Shown here piece after piece: positions 8,458 through 16,286 of a DNA stretch of 64,000 bases (within the stretch, counting starts at the first letter, position 1; each line of letters begins with the position of its first letter). Under the pieces are notes generated by a model, which saw only the letters and a program-made list of their open reading frames with translations, was not told the DNA's origin and made no database searches. The stretch comes from Methylobacterium hispanicum (GTDB taxonomy: Bacteria; Pseudomonadota; Alphaproteobacteria; Rhizobiales; Beijerinckiaceae), in assembly GCF_022179285.1 (NCBI RefSeq), contig NZ_BPQO01000019.1, forward strand, positions 1 through 64,000. The letters run 5' to 3'. The position numbers and the translations under genes are program-made.

Positions 8458-8943
8458 CTATCCCGTGCGCTCGCGGCAGGCCCCGCACTCGCCCTCCACC
8501 TCGACGATCCGGCTCGCGGGCTTGAAGCCCGCCCGGTCGAGGGCGCGGCCGAGGCCCGCCTCGATCTCCGGCGCGGTGGTCTCGCCGATGCCCCCGCAGG
8601 TGCGGCAGATCAGGAAGACCAAACCCTCCCCTGCCCCGTGCTCGTGCGCGCAGGAGACGAAGGCGTTGCGGCTCGCGATGCGGTGGACGAGGCCGAGCTC
8701 CGTCAGGAAGTCGAGCGCCCGGTAGACCGAGACCGCGGCGACGCGCCGGCCCGGCACGCTGAGGCGCTCGGCGATGTCGTAGGCGCCGAGCGGCCCCTGC
8801 GCCGCCGCCACCGTCTCCAGCACGTCCCGGCGCAGGCGCGTGAACTGCAGGTCCCGGTCGCGGCAGAGCGCCTCGGCGCGCGCGACGACGTCGAGGCCGT
8901 GCGCATGGTGGTGATGGCCGGCACCGTGCTCGTGCCCGTGCAT
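8458..8943 (-). CDS. zur: Fur-family zinc uptake regulator Zur
   Basis: A 161-residue Fur-family repressor. A His-rich N-terminus (eight His in the first 16 residues) precedes the winged helix (about 30-95: RLRRDVLETVAAAQGPLGAYDIAERL, then VSVYRALDFLTELGLVHRI). The C-terminal dimer domain contains the structural zinc cysteine pairs CRTCGG and CGAC. The gene is divergent from an ABC zinc transporter operon, with a palindromic operator candidate between them, which favours Zur over Fur. It would repress the transporter when zinc is sufficient. Confidence 0.92.
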   Translation of the reverse strand: MHGHEHGAGHHHHAHGLDVVARAEALCRDRDLQFTRLRRDVLETVAAAQGPLGAYDIAERLSVPGRRVAAVSVYRALDFLTELGLVHRIASRNAFVSCAHEHGAGEGLVFLICRTCGGIGETTAPEIEAGLGRALDRAGFKPASRIVEVEGECGACRERTG

Positions 8944-9021
8944 GACGATCCCCGGGATAGCGCGGCCGCGCGCGGGGTGCCCCGCGAGGGCCCGCCGAGG
9001 ACCCGCATTGAACGCGCCGTA

Positions 9022-9036
9022 TGTTACAGTGTATCA
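9022..9036. promoter_or_regulatory. candidate Zur operator
   Basis: TGTTACAGTGTATCA is a near-perfect inverted repeat (TGwTACAsTGTAwCA) lying between the divergent zur and znu operons. It resembles the alphaproteobacterial Zur box ATGTTATAATATAACAT, matching 12 of 17 positions when read from 9021. It sits in a locally AT-rich patch (GTATCAGCCTATATAGG) suitable for a promoter. Confidence 0.65.
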
Positions 9037-9130
9037 GCCTATATAGGCGGCCCCCCACTGTGCGGCAAACCGCGCGCGGTCGCACGCCCCGCCGCGGCCG
9101 GAAGGCGGTTCGGAGGCGGCTTTCCCACAC

Positions 9131-9268
9131 ATGACGGCACCCGTGTCTCCCATCCCCACGCCCCTCCGCCACGCCTCGCTGTTCCGCAGCGGCCTGGGCG
9201 TCCGCCTCGCCCTCGCGGCGGGCCTCGTCCTGCCGCTCTGGCTCGCCATCCTGTGGGCGACCGCGTGA
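9131..9268 (+). CDS. 45-residue membrane protein at the head of the znu operon
   Basis: MTAPVSPIPTPLRHASLFRS followed by one hydrophobic helix (LGVRLALAAGLVLPLWLAILWATA). The stop overlaps the GTG start of znuC (GTGA), and the ORF is the first gene downstream of the candidate Zur operator. I do not recognise a family. It could be an accessory subunit of the zinc importer or a leader peptide. The tight overlap and single transmembrane segment argue for a real gene. Confidence 0.6.
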   Translation: MTAPVSPIPTPLRHASLFRSGLGVRLALAAGLVLPLWLAILWATA

Positions 9269-10158
9269 ACGCGCCGCTCCAAGTCCTGCCGGGCGCCATC
9301 CGCCTCGCCGGCCTCACCCTCGGCTACGACCGGCACCCGGCCGTGCACCATCTCGACGGCACGATTCCCGCGGGTGACATGCTGGCGGTGGTGGGGCCGA
9401 ACGGGGCCGGCAAGTCGACGCTCCTGAAGGGGCTCGTCGGCGAGATCCCCTGCCTCGACGGCGCGATCCTGCGCGGCGTGCCGCGCGAGGCGCTGGCCTA
9501 CCTGCCGCAGGCCGACGAGATCGACCGCAGCTTCCCGCTGAGCGTGCTCGACCTCGCCAGCATGGGTCTGTGGCGGCGGGCGGGCGCGTGGCGCAGCCTC
9601 GGGCGCAGCCGCGGCGCGGTGCTCGACGCGCTGGGCTCCGTCGGCCTGTCGGGCTTCGAGGAGCGCGCCATCGGCACCCTGTCGGGCGGGCAGTTCCAGC
9701 GCGTGCTCTTCGCCCGGCTGATCCTGCAGGACGCCGCCGTGATCCTGCTCGACGAGCCCTTCACGGGCATCGACGCCCGCACGGTGGACGACCTCGTCGG
9801 GCTGATCGGACGCTGGCACGCGCAGGGGCGCACGGTGGTGGCGGCGCTGCACGATTTCGCGCAGGTGCGCGCGCACTTCCCCCGCACCCTGCTCATCGCC
9901 CGCGAGCCCGTGGCCTGGGGGCCGACCGCCGCCGTGCTGACCCCCCAGAACCTCGCCCGCGCCGCCCGCCTCTCCGAGGCCTGGGACGAGGCGGCGGGGG
10001 TGTGCGCGCGCGGCCACGACCACGCTCCGGCGCATCCGGACCCCGCGCAGGCGCACGGCCACGAGCGCGCCCACGCCCACACCCACGCGCACGGCCACGC
10101 GCACGGCCACGAGCACGGCCACGAACAGGCCGGCCACGGGCACGGGAGCGCGGCGTGA
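9265..10158 (+). CDS. znuC: zinc ABC transporter ATP-binding protein
   Basis: This 297-residue ATPase energises zinc import. Walker A GPNGAGKST, Q-loop LPQADEIDRSFPLSVLDLA, signature LSGGQFQR, Walker B VILLDEPFTGID and the H-loop histidine LHDF are all present. The metal-type (ZnuC/MntB) family is supported by the Q-loop context and the zur neighbour. The last 50 residues form a His-rich tail (about 16 His in HxH steps), possibly a zinc buffer or sensor. The GTG start overlaps the preceding small ORF, and its stop overlaps the znuB start. Confidence 0.92.
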   Translation: MNAPLQVLPGAIRLAGLTLGYDRHPAVHHLDGTIPAGDMLAVVGPNGAGKSTLLKGLVGEIPCLDGAILRGVPREALAYLPQADEIDRSFPLSVLDLASMGLWRRAGAWRSLGRSRGAVLDALGSVGLSGFEERAIGTLSGGQFQRVLFARLILQDAAVILLDEPFTGIDARTVDDLVGLIGRWHAQGRTVVAALHDFAQVRAHFPRTLLIAREPVAWGPTAAVLTPQNLARAARLSEAWDEAAGVCARGHDHAPAHPDPAQAHGHERAHAHTHAHGHAHGHEHGHEQAGHGHGSAA

Positions 10159-11018
10159 GCGACCTTCTCGCCCCCTTCCTCGAGTTCGGCTTCATGCGCC
10201 GGGCGCTGGTCGGCTGCCTCGCGCTCTCGCTCTCGGCGCCCCCGCTCGGCGTGTTCCTGATGCTGCGGCGCATGAGCCTGATGAGCGAGGCGATGAGCCA
10301 CGCGATCCTGCCCGGGGCGGCGGTGGGCTTCCTCGTGGCCGGCCTGTCGCTGCCCGCGATGACGCTGGGCGGCCTCGCGGCGGGCCTGGCGGTGGCGCTG
10401 CTCGCGGGGTTCGTCACCCGCTCGACGGTGCTGCGCGAGGATGCGAGTCTGGCCGCCTTCTACCTGATCTCGCTGGCGGCCGGCGTCCTCCTCGTGTCGC
10501 TGCGCGGCTCGCAGATCGACCTCCTGCACATCCTGTTCGGCACGGTGCTGGCGCTCGACGACCCGGCCCTGTGGCTGCTCGGCGGGATCAGCTCGCTCAC
10601 GCTCTTCGCGCTGGCCCTGCTCTACCGGCCGCTGGTGATGGAGTGCGTCGATCCGCTCTTCCTGCGCACAGTCAGCCGGGCGGGCGGGCCGGCGCACTAC
10701 GCCTTCCTGGGGCTGGTGGTGGTGAACCTCGTGGCCGGCTTCCAGGCGCTCGGCACCCTGCTCGCCGTCGGGCTGATGCTGCTGCCGGCCATCGCCGCGC
10801 GGTTCTGGGCGCGGGGCCTGAGCGGCCTGATCCCGGTCTCGATGCTGGTGGGCGCCCTGTCGAGCGTGATCGGGCTCGCCCTCTCCTACCGCTTCGACCT
10901 GCCGAGCGGCCCGGCCATCGTGCTGGCGGCGGGCGCGCTCTACGCGGTCTCGCTGGTGGCCGGCCCGCGCGGCGGCCTCGCCTGGCGCCTCGTGCGGGCG
11001 CGGCATCTCGAGGCCTGA
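10155..11018 (+). CDS. znuB: zinc ABC transporter permease
   Basis: This 287-residue permease of the ABC-3 metal family has about eight to nine hydrophobic helices. Family segments are PLGVFLMLRRMSLMSEAMSHAILPGAAVGF near the N-terminus and VVNLVAGFQALGTLLAVGLMLLPAIAARFW in the middle. The GTG start at 10155 overlaps the znuC stop. No periplasmic binding protein (ZnuA) follows; it must be encoded elsewhere or be absent. Confidence 0.92.
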   Translation: MSDLLAPFLEFGFMRRALVGCLALSLSAPPLGVFLMLRRMSLMSEAMSHAILPGAAVGFLVAGLSLPAMTLGGLAAGLAVALLAGFVTRSTVLREDASLAAFYLISLAAGVLLVSLRGSQIDLLHILFGTVLALDDPALWLLGGISSLTLFALALLYRPLVMECVDPLFLRTVSRAGGPAHYAFLGLVVVNLVAGFQALGTLLAVGLMLLPAIAARFWARGLSGLIPVSMLVGALSSVIGLALSYRFDLPSGPAIVLAAGALYAVSLVAGPRGGLAWRLVRARHLEA

Positions 11019-11091
11019 TCTCCACGGCGTTTCGAAGCGCGGGCGAACTTTCGGGCCTCTCGGATCATATGATTCCGTCGAGGAGAGCGGG

Positions 11092-12279
11092 ATGGCGCGG
11101 TCGAGGCTCTACAAGGTCACCCGGGGCACGCTGCGGCTGCTGTCGCGCCCGGTGCGGCGGGCACAAGGGCGGGGCGGCATCGTGCTGGAGCCCTATCGCG
11201 GCTACGGCTCCCGGGAGGAGATCTTCCTGATCGGCCGGGTCTTCCGGCAGTCGCGTCCGAACCCGGACGCCGACCGCGACTCGCTCGCCGACCTCTGGCG
11301 CGACGTCGCCCGCCGCATCGCCCGGCGCGCGGTCAAGGGCGCGCCCGTCACCGCCCGCTTCGGCGGCACCGAGCAGCGCGTCGCCACCGACCGCGACGGC
11401 TATTTCCGCGTGCACCTGAGCCCGCGCGCGATGCCCGACTGCGACGGGCCCTGGCACGTGGTCGATCTGACGCTCGAGGCCGACCCGCCGGTCGAGGCGC
11501 GGGGAGAGATCTACGTGCCCCCGCCGCGTGCGCGCTTCGCGGTGATCAGCGACATCGACGACACGGTGATGCACACGGGCGTCGCCAACAAGCTGGTGAT
11601 GCTCTGGCGCCTCTTCGTGGAGGATGCCGAGAGCCGCGTCGCCTTCCCGGGGGTCGCCACGCTCTACCGGGCGCTCCACGACGGGCGGGCGGGCGAGCGC
11701 AACCCGATGCTCTACGTCTCGCGCGCGCCCTGGGGCCTCTACGAGGTGCTGAGCGCGTTCTTCGCCCGCCACGCGATTCCCGCCGGGCCGGTGCTGTTCC
11801 TGCGCGAGTGGGGCCTGTCCTGGACGCACCCGCTGCCGCGCCGGGCCGAGGACCACAAGCGCATCCTCATCGGCAACATGCTGGCGCTCTACCGCGACCT
11901 GCCCTTCGTGCTGATCGGCGACAGCGGCCAGCACGACCCGGAGGTCTACGCGCAGGTGGTGGCCGAGCATCCGGGCCGGGTGCGGGCGATCTACATCCGC
12001 AACATCTCGGCGGATGCCGACCGCATCGCCGAGATCGAGGCGATCGCCGCCGCCGTGACGGCGGCCGGCGCGAGCTTCGTGCTCGCCGCCGACAGCGTGG
12101 CGATGGCCGAGCACGCCGCCGGCCTCGGGCTGATCGCGCCGGACGCGGTGGCGTCCGTGCAGGCGGAGCGCGCGGCCGCCCCGCCCGAGCCCGCGACCGG
12201 CCCGCTTCCGGGCATGCTGCGCCCCTCCGAGCCCCCGCCCACGGTGGTGATCGAGCCCGAAGGCGGCCGACGCCTGTAG
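11092..12279 (+). CDS. App1-family (DUF2183) phosphatase
   Basis: A 395-residue protein of the App1 phosphatidate phosphatase catalytic family. The HAD-like catalytic motif is VISDIDDTVMHTG (DxDxT, around residue 155). Later motifs are PMLYVSRAPWGLYEVL, DHKRILIGNMLALY and FVLIGDSGQHDPEVY, which position the magnesium-binding acidic residues. In yeast App1 dephosphorylates phosphatidate; the bacterial role is not established. No signal peptide is seen. The 110-residue N-terminal region has beta-rich character, and the last 60 residues are Pro/Ala-rich and probably disordered. The start is preceded by GAGGAGAGCGGG. Confidence 0.85.
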   Translation: MARSRLYKVTRGTLRLLSRPVRRAQGRGGIVLEPYRGYGSREEIFLIGRVFRQSRPNPDADRDSLADLWRDVARRIARRAVKGAPVTARFGGTEQRVATDRDGYFRVHLSPRAMPDCDGPWHVVDLTLEADPPVEARGEIYVPPPRARFAVISDIDDTVMHTGVANKLVMLWRLFVEDAESRVAFPGVATLYRALHDGRAGERNPMLYVSRAPWGLYEVLSAFFARHAIPAGPVLFLREWGLSWTHPLPRRAEDHKRILIGNMLALYRDLPFVLIGDSGQHDPEVYAQVVAEHPGRVRAIYIRNISADADRIAEIEAIAAAVTAAGASFVLAADSVAMAEHAAGLGLIAPDAVASVQAERAAAPPEPATGPLPGMLRPSEPPPTVVIEPEGGRRL

Positions 12280-12301
12280 GGTCCGGTTGCCCCTCCGGCC
12301 C

Positions 12302-12324
12302 CCCTCCCGCAGAGGCGGGGAGGG
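12302..12324. repeat. REP-like GC palindrome
   Basis: CCCTCCCGC and GCGGGGAGGG arms form a hairpin between the convergent App1 and sfnG genes. It belongs to the same loosely conserved palindrome type as at 8361 and 21427, and could terminate both transcripts. Confidence 0.6.
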
Positions 12325-12337
12325 CGTGCGGCGCGGA

Positions 12338-13444
12338 TCAGGCCGCCTCGGCGCGCCCCGCGCGGGCGGCCTCGAGCGCCCGCACCCGCGGGATCACCTG
12401 CGCGCCGAAATACTCCACCTCTTCCTGGAAGTGCAGGAAGGCGAGCAGGGCGAGATCGACGCCGACATCCTTCAGCGCCACGATGCGTTCGGCGATCTGG
12501 TCCGGCGTGCCGACGAGGTTCGTCTTGAAGCCGTCGTTGTACTGGACGAGATCCTCGAAGCTCGACTTGGCCCAGTTGCCCTCGCCCTCGGGCGAGGCCC
12601 GGCCGGCGTTCCTGACCTCGTGGCCGAAGGCCCTCACGGCCTCCGGGTCGGCTTGGTCGATGATCTCCTGCAGCACGGCGCGGGCCTCCTCCTCCGTGTC
12701 CCGCGCGATCACGAAGGCGTTGACGCCGACCTTGACCGCGTGCCCGTTCGCGCGGGCCTTGGCCTGGAGGTCCGCCACCTGCGCCCCGATGGTCTCCGGC
12801 GTGCCGCCGTTGGTGAAGTACCAGTCCGAGACGCGCGCGGCCATGTCGCGCGCGGCGCGCGAGGAGCCGCCCTGGAAGATCTCGGGCAGGCCGGACGTGG
12901 GCTTCGGCTTCAGCGTGTAGTCGGTGTAGCGGTAGAAGTCGCCGCGGAAGCTGAAGGCGTCCTGCGTCCAGATCCCCCGCAAGCTCCGGATGAACTCCTC
13001 GGAGCGGCGGTAGCGCTCGTCGTGGTCGAGCCAGGGCTCGCCGATCGCCCGGAACTCGCCCGAGAACCAGCCCGAGACGATGTTGACGGCGATGCGCCCG
13101 CCCGTCAGCTCGGCGATCGTCGCGACCTGCTTGGCCGCCAGCGTCGGGTGCCAGGGGCCGGGCAGGAGCGCGGCGATCACCTTGAGGCGGGAGGTCGCGG
13201 CGAGCAGCGCGTGGCTGAAGGCCACCGATTCGTGCTGGTACTCGGCGCCGTAGCCCGCCGTGAAGCGGATCTGCGTCAGCGCGTAGTCGAAGCCCGCCGC
13301 CTCGGCGATCTGGGCGAGGCGGCGATTGTACTCCGCGTCCCAGTTCGTGCGCTGGGGGATCCTGCTGATCACCAACCCGCCCGAGACATTCGGGACCCAG
13401 TAGGCGAAGCGGATCGGCTCGGACCCGCTCGTGCCGATGGCCAT
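12338..13444 (-). CDS. sfnG: dimethylsulfone monooxygenase SfnG
   Basis: This 368-residue LLM-class flavin-dependent enzyme oxidises dimethylsulfone to methanesulfinate with FMNH2 and O2. It opens with IRFAYWVPNVSGGLVISRIPQRT and keeps the long family blocks YNRRLAQIAEAAGFDYALTQ, SRLKVIAALLPGPWHPTLAA, GGRIAVNIVSGWFSGEFRAIGEPW and GNWAKSSFEDLVQYNDGFKTN. I recognise these as SfnG rather than SsuD. Reduced flavin would come from the divergent FMN reductase. It is the only gene of this cluster on the minus strand. Confidence 0.93.
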   Translation of the reverse strand: MAIGTSGSEPIRFAYWVPNVSGGLVISRIPQRTNWDAEYNRRLAQIAEAAGFDYALTQIRFTAGYGAEYQHESVAFSHALLAATSRLKVIAALLPGPWHPTLAAKQVATIAELTGGRIAVNIVSGWFSGEFRAIGEPWLDHDERYRRSEEFIRSLRGIWTQDAFSFRGDFYRYTDYTLKPKPTSGLPEIFQGGSSRAARDMAARVSDWYFTNGGTPETIGAQVADLQAKARANGHAVKVGVNAFVIARDTEEEARAVLQEIIDQADPEAVRAFGHEVRNAGRASPEGEGNWAKSSFEDLVQYNDGFKTNLVGTPDQIAERIVALKDVGVDLALLAFLHFQEEVEYFGAQVIPRVRALEAARAGRAEAA

Positions 13445-13950
13445 GGCGATTCTCCTTCGGTCCCGTGCCGGCGATCTCCGCCCGTCGCCGGTGCGGGAGG
13501 CCGTCCGTTGCTGTCTCGATCGAACGAGGCCAAGTATTCAGGCCGTCCGGTCCCGCGTCAAAAGCAGGGATATGCTTTCTTTCGGCCCGTCGCGCGATAT
13601 CGTTCCCCGTTCTCCGCCCGGGACGGCACGTTCCTCCCCGGCGCCCCGGACCCGTGCGTCGCCAGCCGATCCGCCGCGCGCCGTCGGCGCCGGATGCAAG
13701 AGGCCGTTCCGTAAAACGAACGCAACACGCCCTATCGGTTCGGGGTCGGGCGGCTATCGGGCGAGAAAACTGATGATATGCGGCGATTTTCTCCCTCGAT
13801 CGTCCGATGGAACACGATCATCTCCGCGGCCGCGTTCATTTATAAGAACGTTTCATTGACCGGCGCGCGTCCGTCCCGCAGCCTTTCGGCCATCGGAACA
13901 GGGCGGGCGGAGCACCCCCTCCCCGCCCCCCGCGGATAGCCACCGGACGG
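13445..13950. promoter_or_regulatory. divergent control region of the sulfone/sulfonate cluster
   Basis: About 500 bases separate sfnG from the FMN reductase gene. No gene is seen. The part from 13690 to 13860 is clearly less GC-rich than its surroundings and includes an imperfect inverted repeat (GTTCCGTAAAACGAAC near 13710), a possible regulator site. I looked for a sigma-54 GG-N10-GC element, as in pseudomonad sfn promoters, and found no convincing one. Confidence 0.4.
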
Positions 13951-14547
13951 ATGAGACGCATGACACGACCCAGACTCGTCGGCTTCAGCGCCAACCTGCA
14001 GCGGCCCTCCAAGACCCGCGCCCTCGTCGAGGCGGTCGTCGAGGAGGCCGCGGCGCGCGTGCCGCTCGACGTGCGGCTCTACGATCTGGTCGATGCCGGC
14101 AGCGGGCTCGGCGCGGCCTGGAGCCGGGACGCGCTCTCCCTGCCGGCCCGGCGGGTGATCGAGGCGATCGAGGAGGCCGACGCGCTCGTCGTCGGCTCGC
14201 CGGTCTACAAGGGCAGCTACACGGGCCTGTTCAAGCACCTGTTCGACCTGATCCCGCCTGCCGCGCTCGCCAACAAGCCGGTGGCGCTCGTGGCGACCGG
14301 CGGCGGCGCCCGCCACGCCCTCGTGGTCGAGCACAGCTTCCGGCCGCTCTTCGGCTTCTTCAACGCCCTGCAGGTGCCGACCACCGTCTACGGCTCGGAT
14401 CCCGATTTCACCGACTACCGGCTCACCGACGAGGCCGTGCGGGCGCGCGCGTCCCAGGCCGGAGCCGAGATCGCGGCGCTCGCCACCCGCGGCACGCTGC
14501 CGGGCCTGCGCCAGGAGCCGGTCGCCCGCGCGGCCGCCGCGCGCTGA
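13951..14547 (+). CDS. msuE: NAD(P)H-dependent FMN reductase (MsuE/SsuE type)
   Basis: This 198-residue flavodoxin-like reductase supplies FMNH2 to the two-component monooxygenases SfnG and SsuD. Features are the N-terminal GFSANLQRPSKTRALVEAV flavin-phosphate loop, ADALVVGSPVYKGSYTGLFKHLFDLI, and VALVATGGGARHALVVEHSFRPLFGFFNALQVPTTVYG, typical of the SsuE/MsuE group. A second ATG at 13960 has better spacing to the GGACGG ribosome site and may be the true start. It heads the ssuCBDA run, 74 bases before ssuC. Confidence 0.88.
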   Translation: MRRMTRPRLVGFSANLQRPSKTRALVEAVVEEAAARVPLDVRLYDLVDAGSGLGAAWSRDALSLPARRVIEAIEEADALVVGSPVYKGSYTGLFKHLFDLIPPAALANKPVALVATGGGARHALVVEHSFRPLFGFFNALQVPTTVYGSDPDFTDYRLTDEAVRARASQAGAEIAALATRGTLPGLRQEPVARAAAAR

Positions 14548-14621
14548 CTGGACCCGCCCGACCGAGGCCCACCCACCCTGTCGCCGCCGCGGCGGCGCGT
14601 TCCAAGACGGCGGAGTGCCCG

Positions 14622-15404
14622 ATGGCATCGACCCTCCTCGACGATCTCGGCCGCCGCGCCGCGCCCTGGCTGCTGCCGGTGCTGGCGCTGGCGGGCTGGC
14701 AGGCCGCGGTCTCGGCCGGCCTCGTCTCCAATCGCTTCATGCCCGCGCCCCTCGACGTGGCGCGCGCCGGCCTCGCGGCGGCGAGCACGGGTGAACTCTG
14801 GACCAATCTCGGGGTGAGCGCGCTGCGCGCCATCGCGGGCTTCGCCATCGGCGGCGGCATCGGCTTCGCGCTCGGCCTCGCCAACGGCCTGTCGCGTCTC
14901 TCCGAGCGGCTCACCGACACCAGCGTGCAGATGGTGCGCAACGTGCCCCACCTCTCGCTGATCCCGCTGGTGATCCTGTGGTTCGGCATCGGCGAGGAGG
15001 CCAAGCTCTTCCTCGTGGCGCTCGGCGTCTTCTTCCCGATCTACGCCAACACGCTGCACGGCATCCGCTCGGTCGATCCCGGCCTCGTCGAGATGGGCCG
15101 CGTCTACGGCATGTCGCGGGCCGAACTCTTCCGCCGCGTCGTGCTGCCGGGCGCCCTGCCCTCGATCTTCGTCGGCCTGCGCTACGGGCTCGGCATCATG
15201 TGGCTGACGCTCATCGTCGCCGAGACGATCTCGGCCTCCTCGGGGCTCGGCTACATGGCCATGCAGGCGCGCGAGTTCATGCTCGTGGACGTCGTGGTGC
15301 TGGCGATCCTGATCTACGCACTGCTCGGCAAGCTCGCCGACGCCCTGACGCGCCGGCTGGAGCGCGCCACCCTCGCCTGGAACCCCGCCTACAGGACCGC
15401 CTGA
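14622..15404 (+). CDS. ssuC: aliphatic sulfonate ABC transporter permease
   Basis: A 260-residue inner-membrane permease with about six helices. The ABC EAA loop is VEMGRVYGMSRAELFRRVVLPGALPSIFVGLRYG. The motif GIGEEAKLFLVALGVFFPIYANTLHGI is typical of the SsuC/TauC group. Its stop overlaps the ssuB start by one base (TGATG). It imports alkanesulfonates together with SsuA and SsuB. Confidence 0.93.
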   Translation: MASTLLDDLGRRAAPWLLPVLALAGWQAAVSAGLVSNRFMPAPLDVARAGLAAASTGELWTNLGVSALRAIAGFAIGGGIGFALGLANGLSRLSERLTDTSVQMVRNVPHLSLIPLVILWFGIGEEAKLFLVALGVFFPIYANTLHGIRSVDPGLVEMGRVYGMSRAELFRRVVLPGALPSIFVGLRYGLGIMWLTLIVAETISASSGLGYMAMQAREFMLVDVVVLAILIYALLGKLADALTRRLERATLAWNPAYRTA

Positions 15405-16270
15405 TGCTGCTCGACGCCATCCGACCCGACGCCGACGGTGCGGACCGCGCCCGGGAGGCGGTGCCCGCCCGGCCGGACTCAGAGACCGCCCGCAGCCAAG
15501 CCGCGCCACGGAGGGGCCCCGCCCGCGGCGTCGCCGTGACGGTGCGCGACCTGCGCAAGGCCTTCGACGGCCACACCGTGATCGACGGCCTCGACCTGCA
15601 CATCCCGGCCGGCCAGTTCACGGCGGTGGTCGGCCGCTCGGGCTGCGGCAAGAGCACCCTGCTGCGCCTGATCCTCGGCCTGGAGACGCCGACCGGCGGC
15701 CGCATCCAGCTGGAGGAACCGGCGGGCGTCGCCCGCCGCAACGTTCCGCCGAAGCGCATCATGTTCCAGGAGCCGCGCCTGCTCCCCTGGGCGCGGGTGG
15801 TCGACAACGTCGCGGTCGGGCTCACCGGCCTCGGCTCGCGGCGGGAGCGGCGGGAGCGGGCGCTCGCCGCGCTCGCCGAGGTCGGGCTCGCCGACAAGGC
15901 CGGGCAGTGGCCGGCCACGCTCTCGGGCGGCCAGCGCCAGCGCGTGGCGCTCGCCCGGGCGCTGGTGAGCGGGCCGGGCCTGCTCGCCCTCGACGAGCCG
16001 CTGGGCGCCCTCGACGCGCTGACCCGCATCGGCATGCAGGGGCTGATCGAGCGGATCTGGCAGCAGCAGGGCTTCACCGCGCTCCTCGTCACCCACGACG
16101 TCGCCGAGGCGGTGGCGCTCGCCGACCGCATCCTCGTGGTGGACGAGGGCCGCATCGCCCTCGACGTGCGGGTCGACGTGCCCCGGCCGCGCCGCCGCGG
16201 CGACCCTGACCTCGCGGCGCTCGAGGGCCGCATCCTCGAGAACCTGCTGGGCGAGAGCCCGGCCGCCTGA
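15404..16270 (+). CDS. ssuB: aliphatic sulfonate ABC transporter ATP-binding protein
   Basis: A 288-residue ABC ATPase. Walker A GRSGCGKST, Q-loop IMFQEPRLLPW, signature LSGGQRQRVALARAL, Walker B LLALDEPLGALD and H-loop VTHDVAEAVALADR are all present. About 40 extra N-terminal residues (Arg/Ala-rich) precede the core, a common variation in high-GC SsuB. It sits between ssuC and ssuD in the operon. Confidence 0.93.
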   Translation: MLLDAIRPDADGADRAREAVPARPDSETARSQAAPRRGPARGVAVTVRDLRKAFDGHTVIDGLDLHIPAGQFTAVVGRSGCGKSTLLRLILGLETPTGGRIQLEEPAGVARRNVPPKRIMFQEPRLLPWARVVDNVAVGLTGLGSRRERRERALAALAEVGLADKAGQWPATLSGGQRQRVALARALVSGPGLLALDEPLGALDALTRIGMQGLIERIWQQQGFTALLVTHDVAEAVALADRILVVDEGRIALDVRVDVPRPRRRGDPDLAALEGRILENLLGESPAA

Positions 16271-16286
16271 AGTCCGGAGTGATTCC

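Noticed and set aside
13445..13950. Sigma-54 promoter for the sulfone cluster, by analogy with pseudomonad sfnFG
   Set aside because: No convincing GG-N10-GC element was found in the region.
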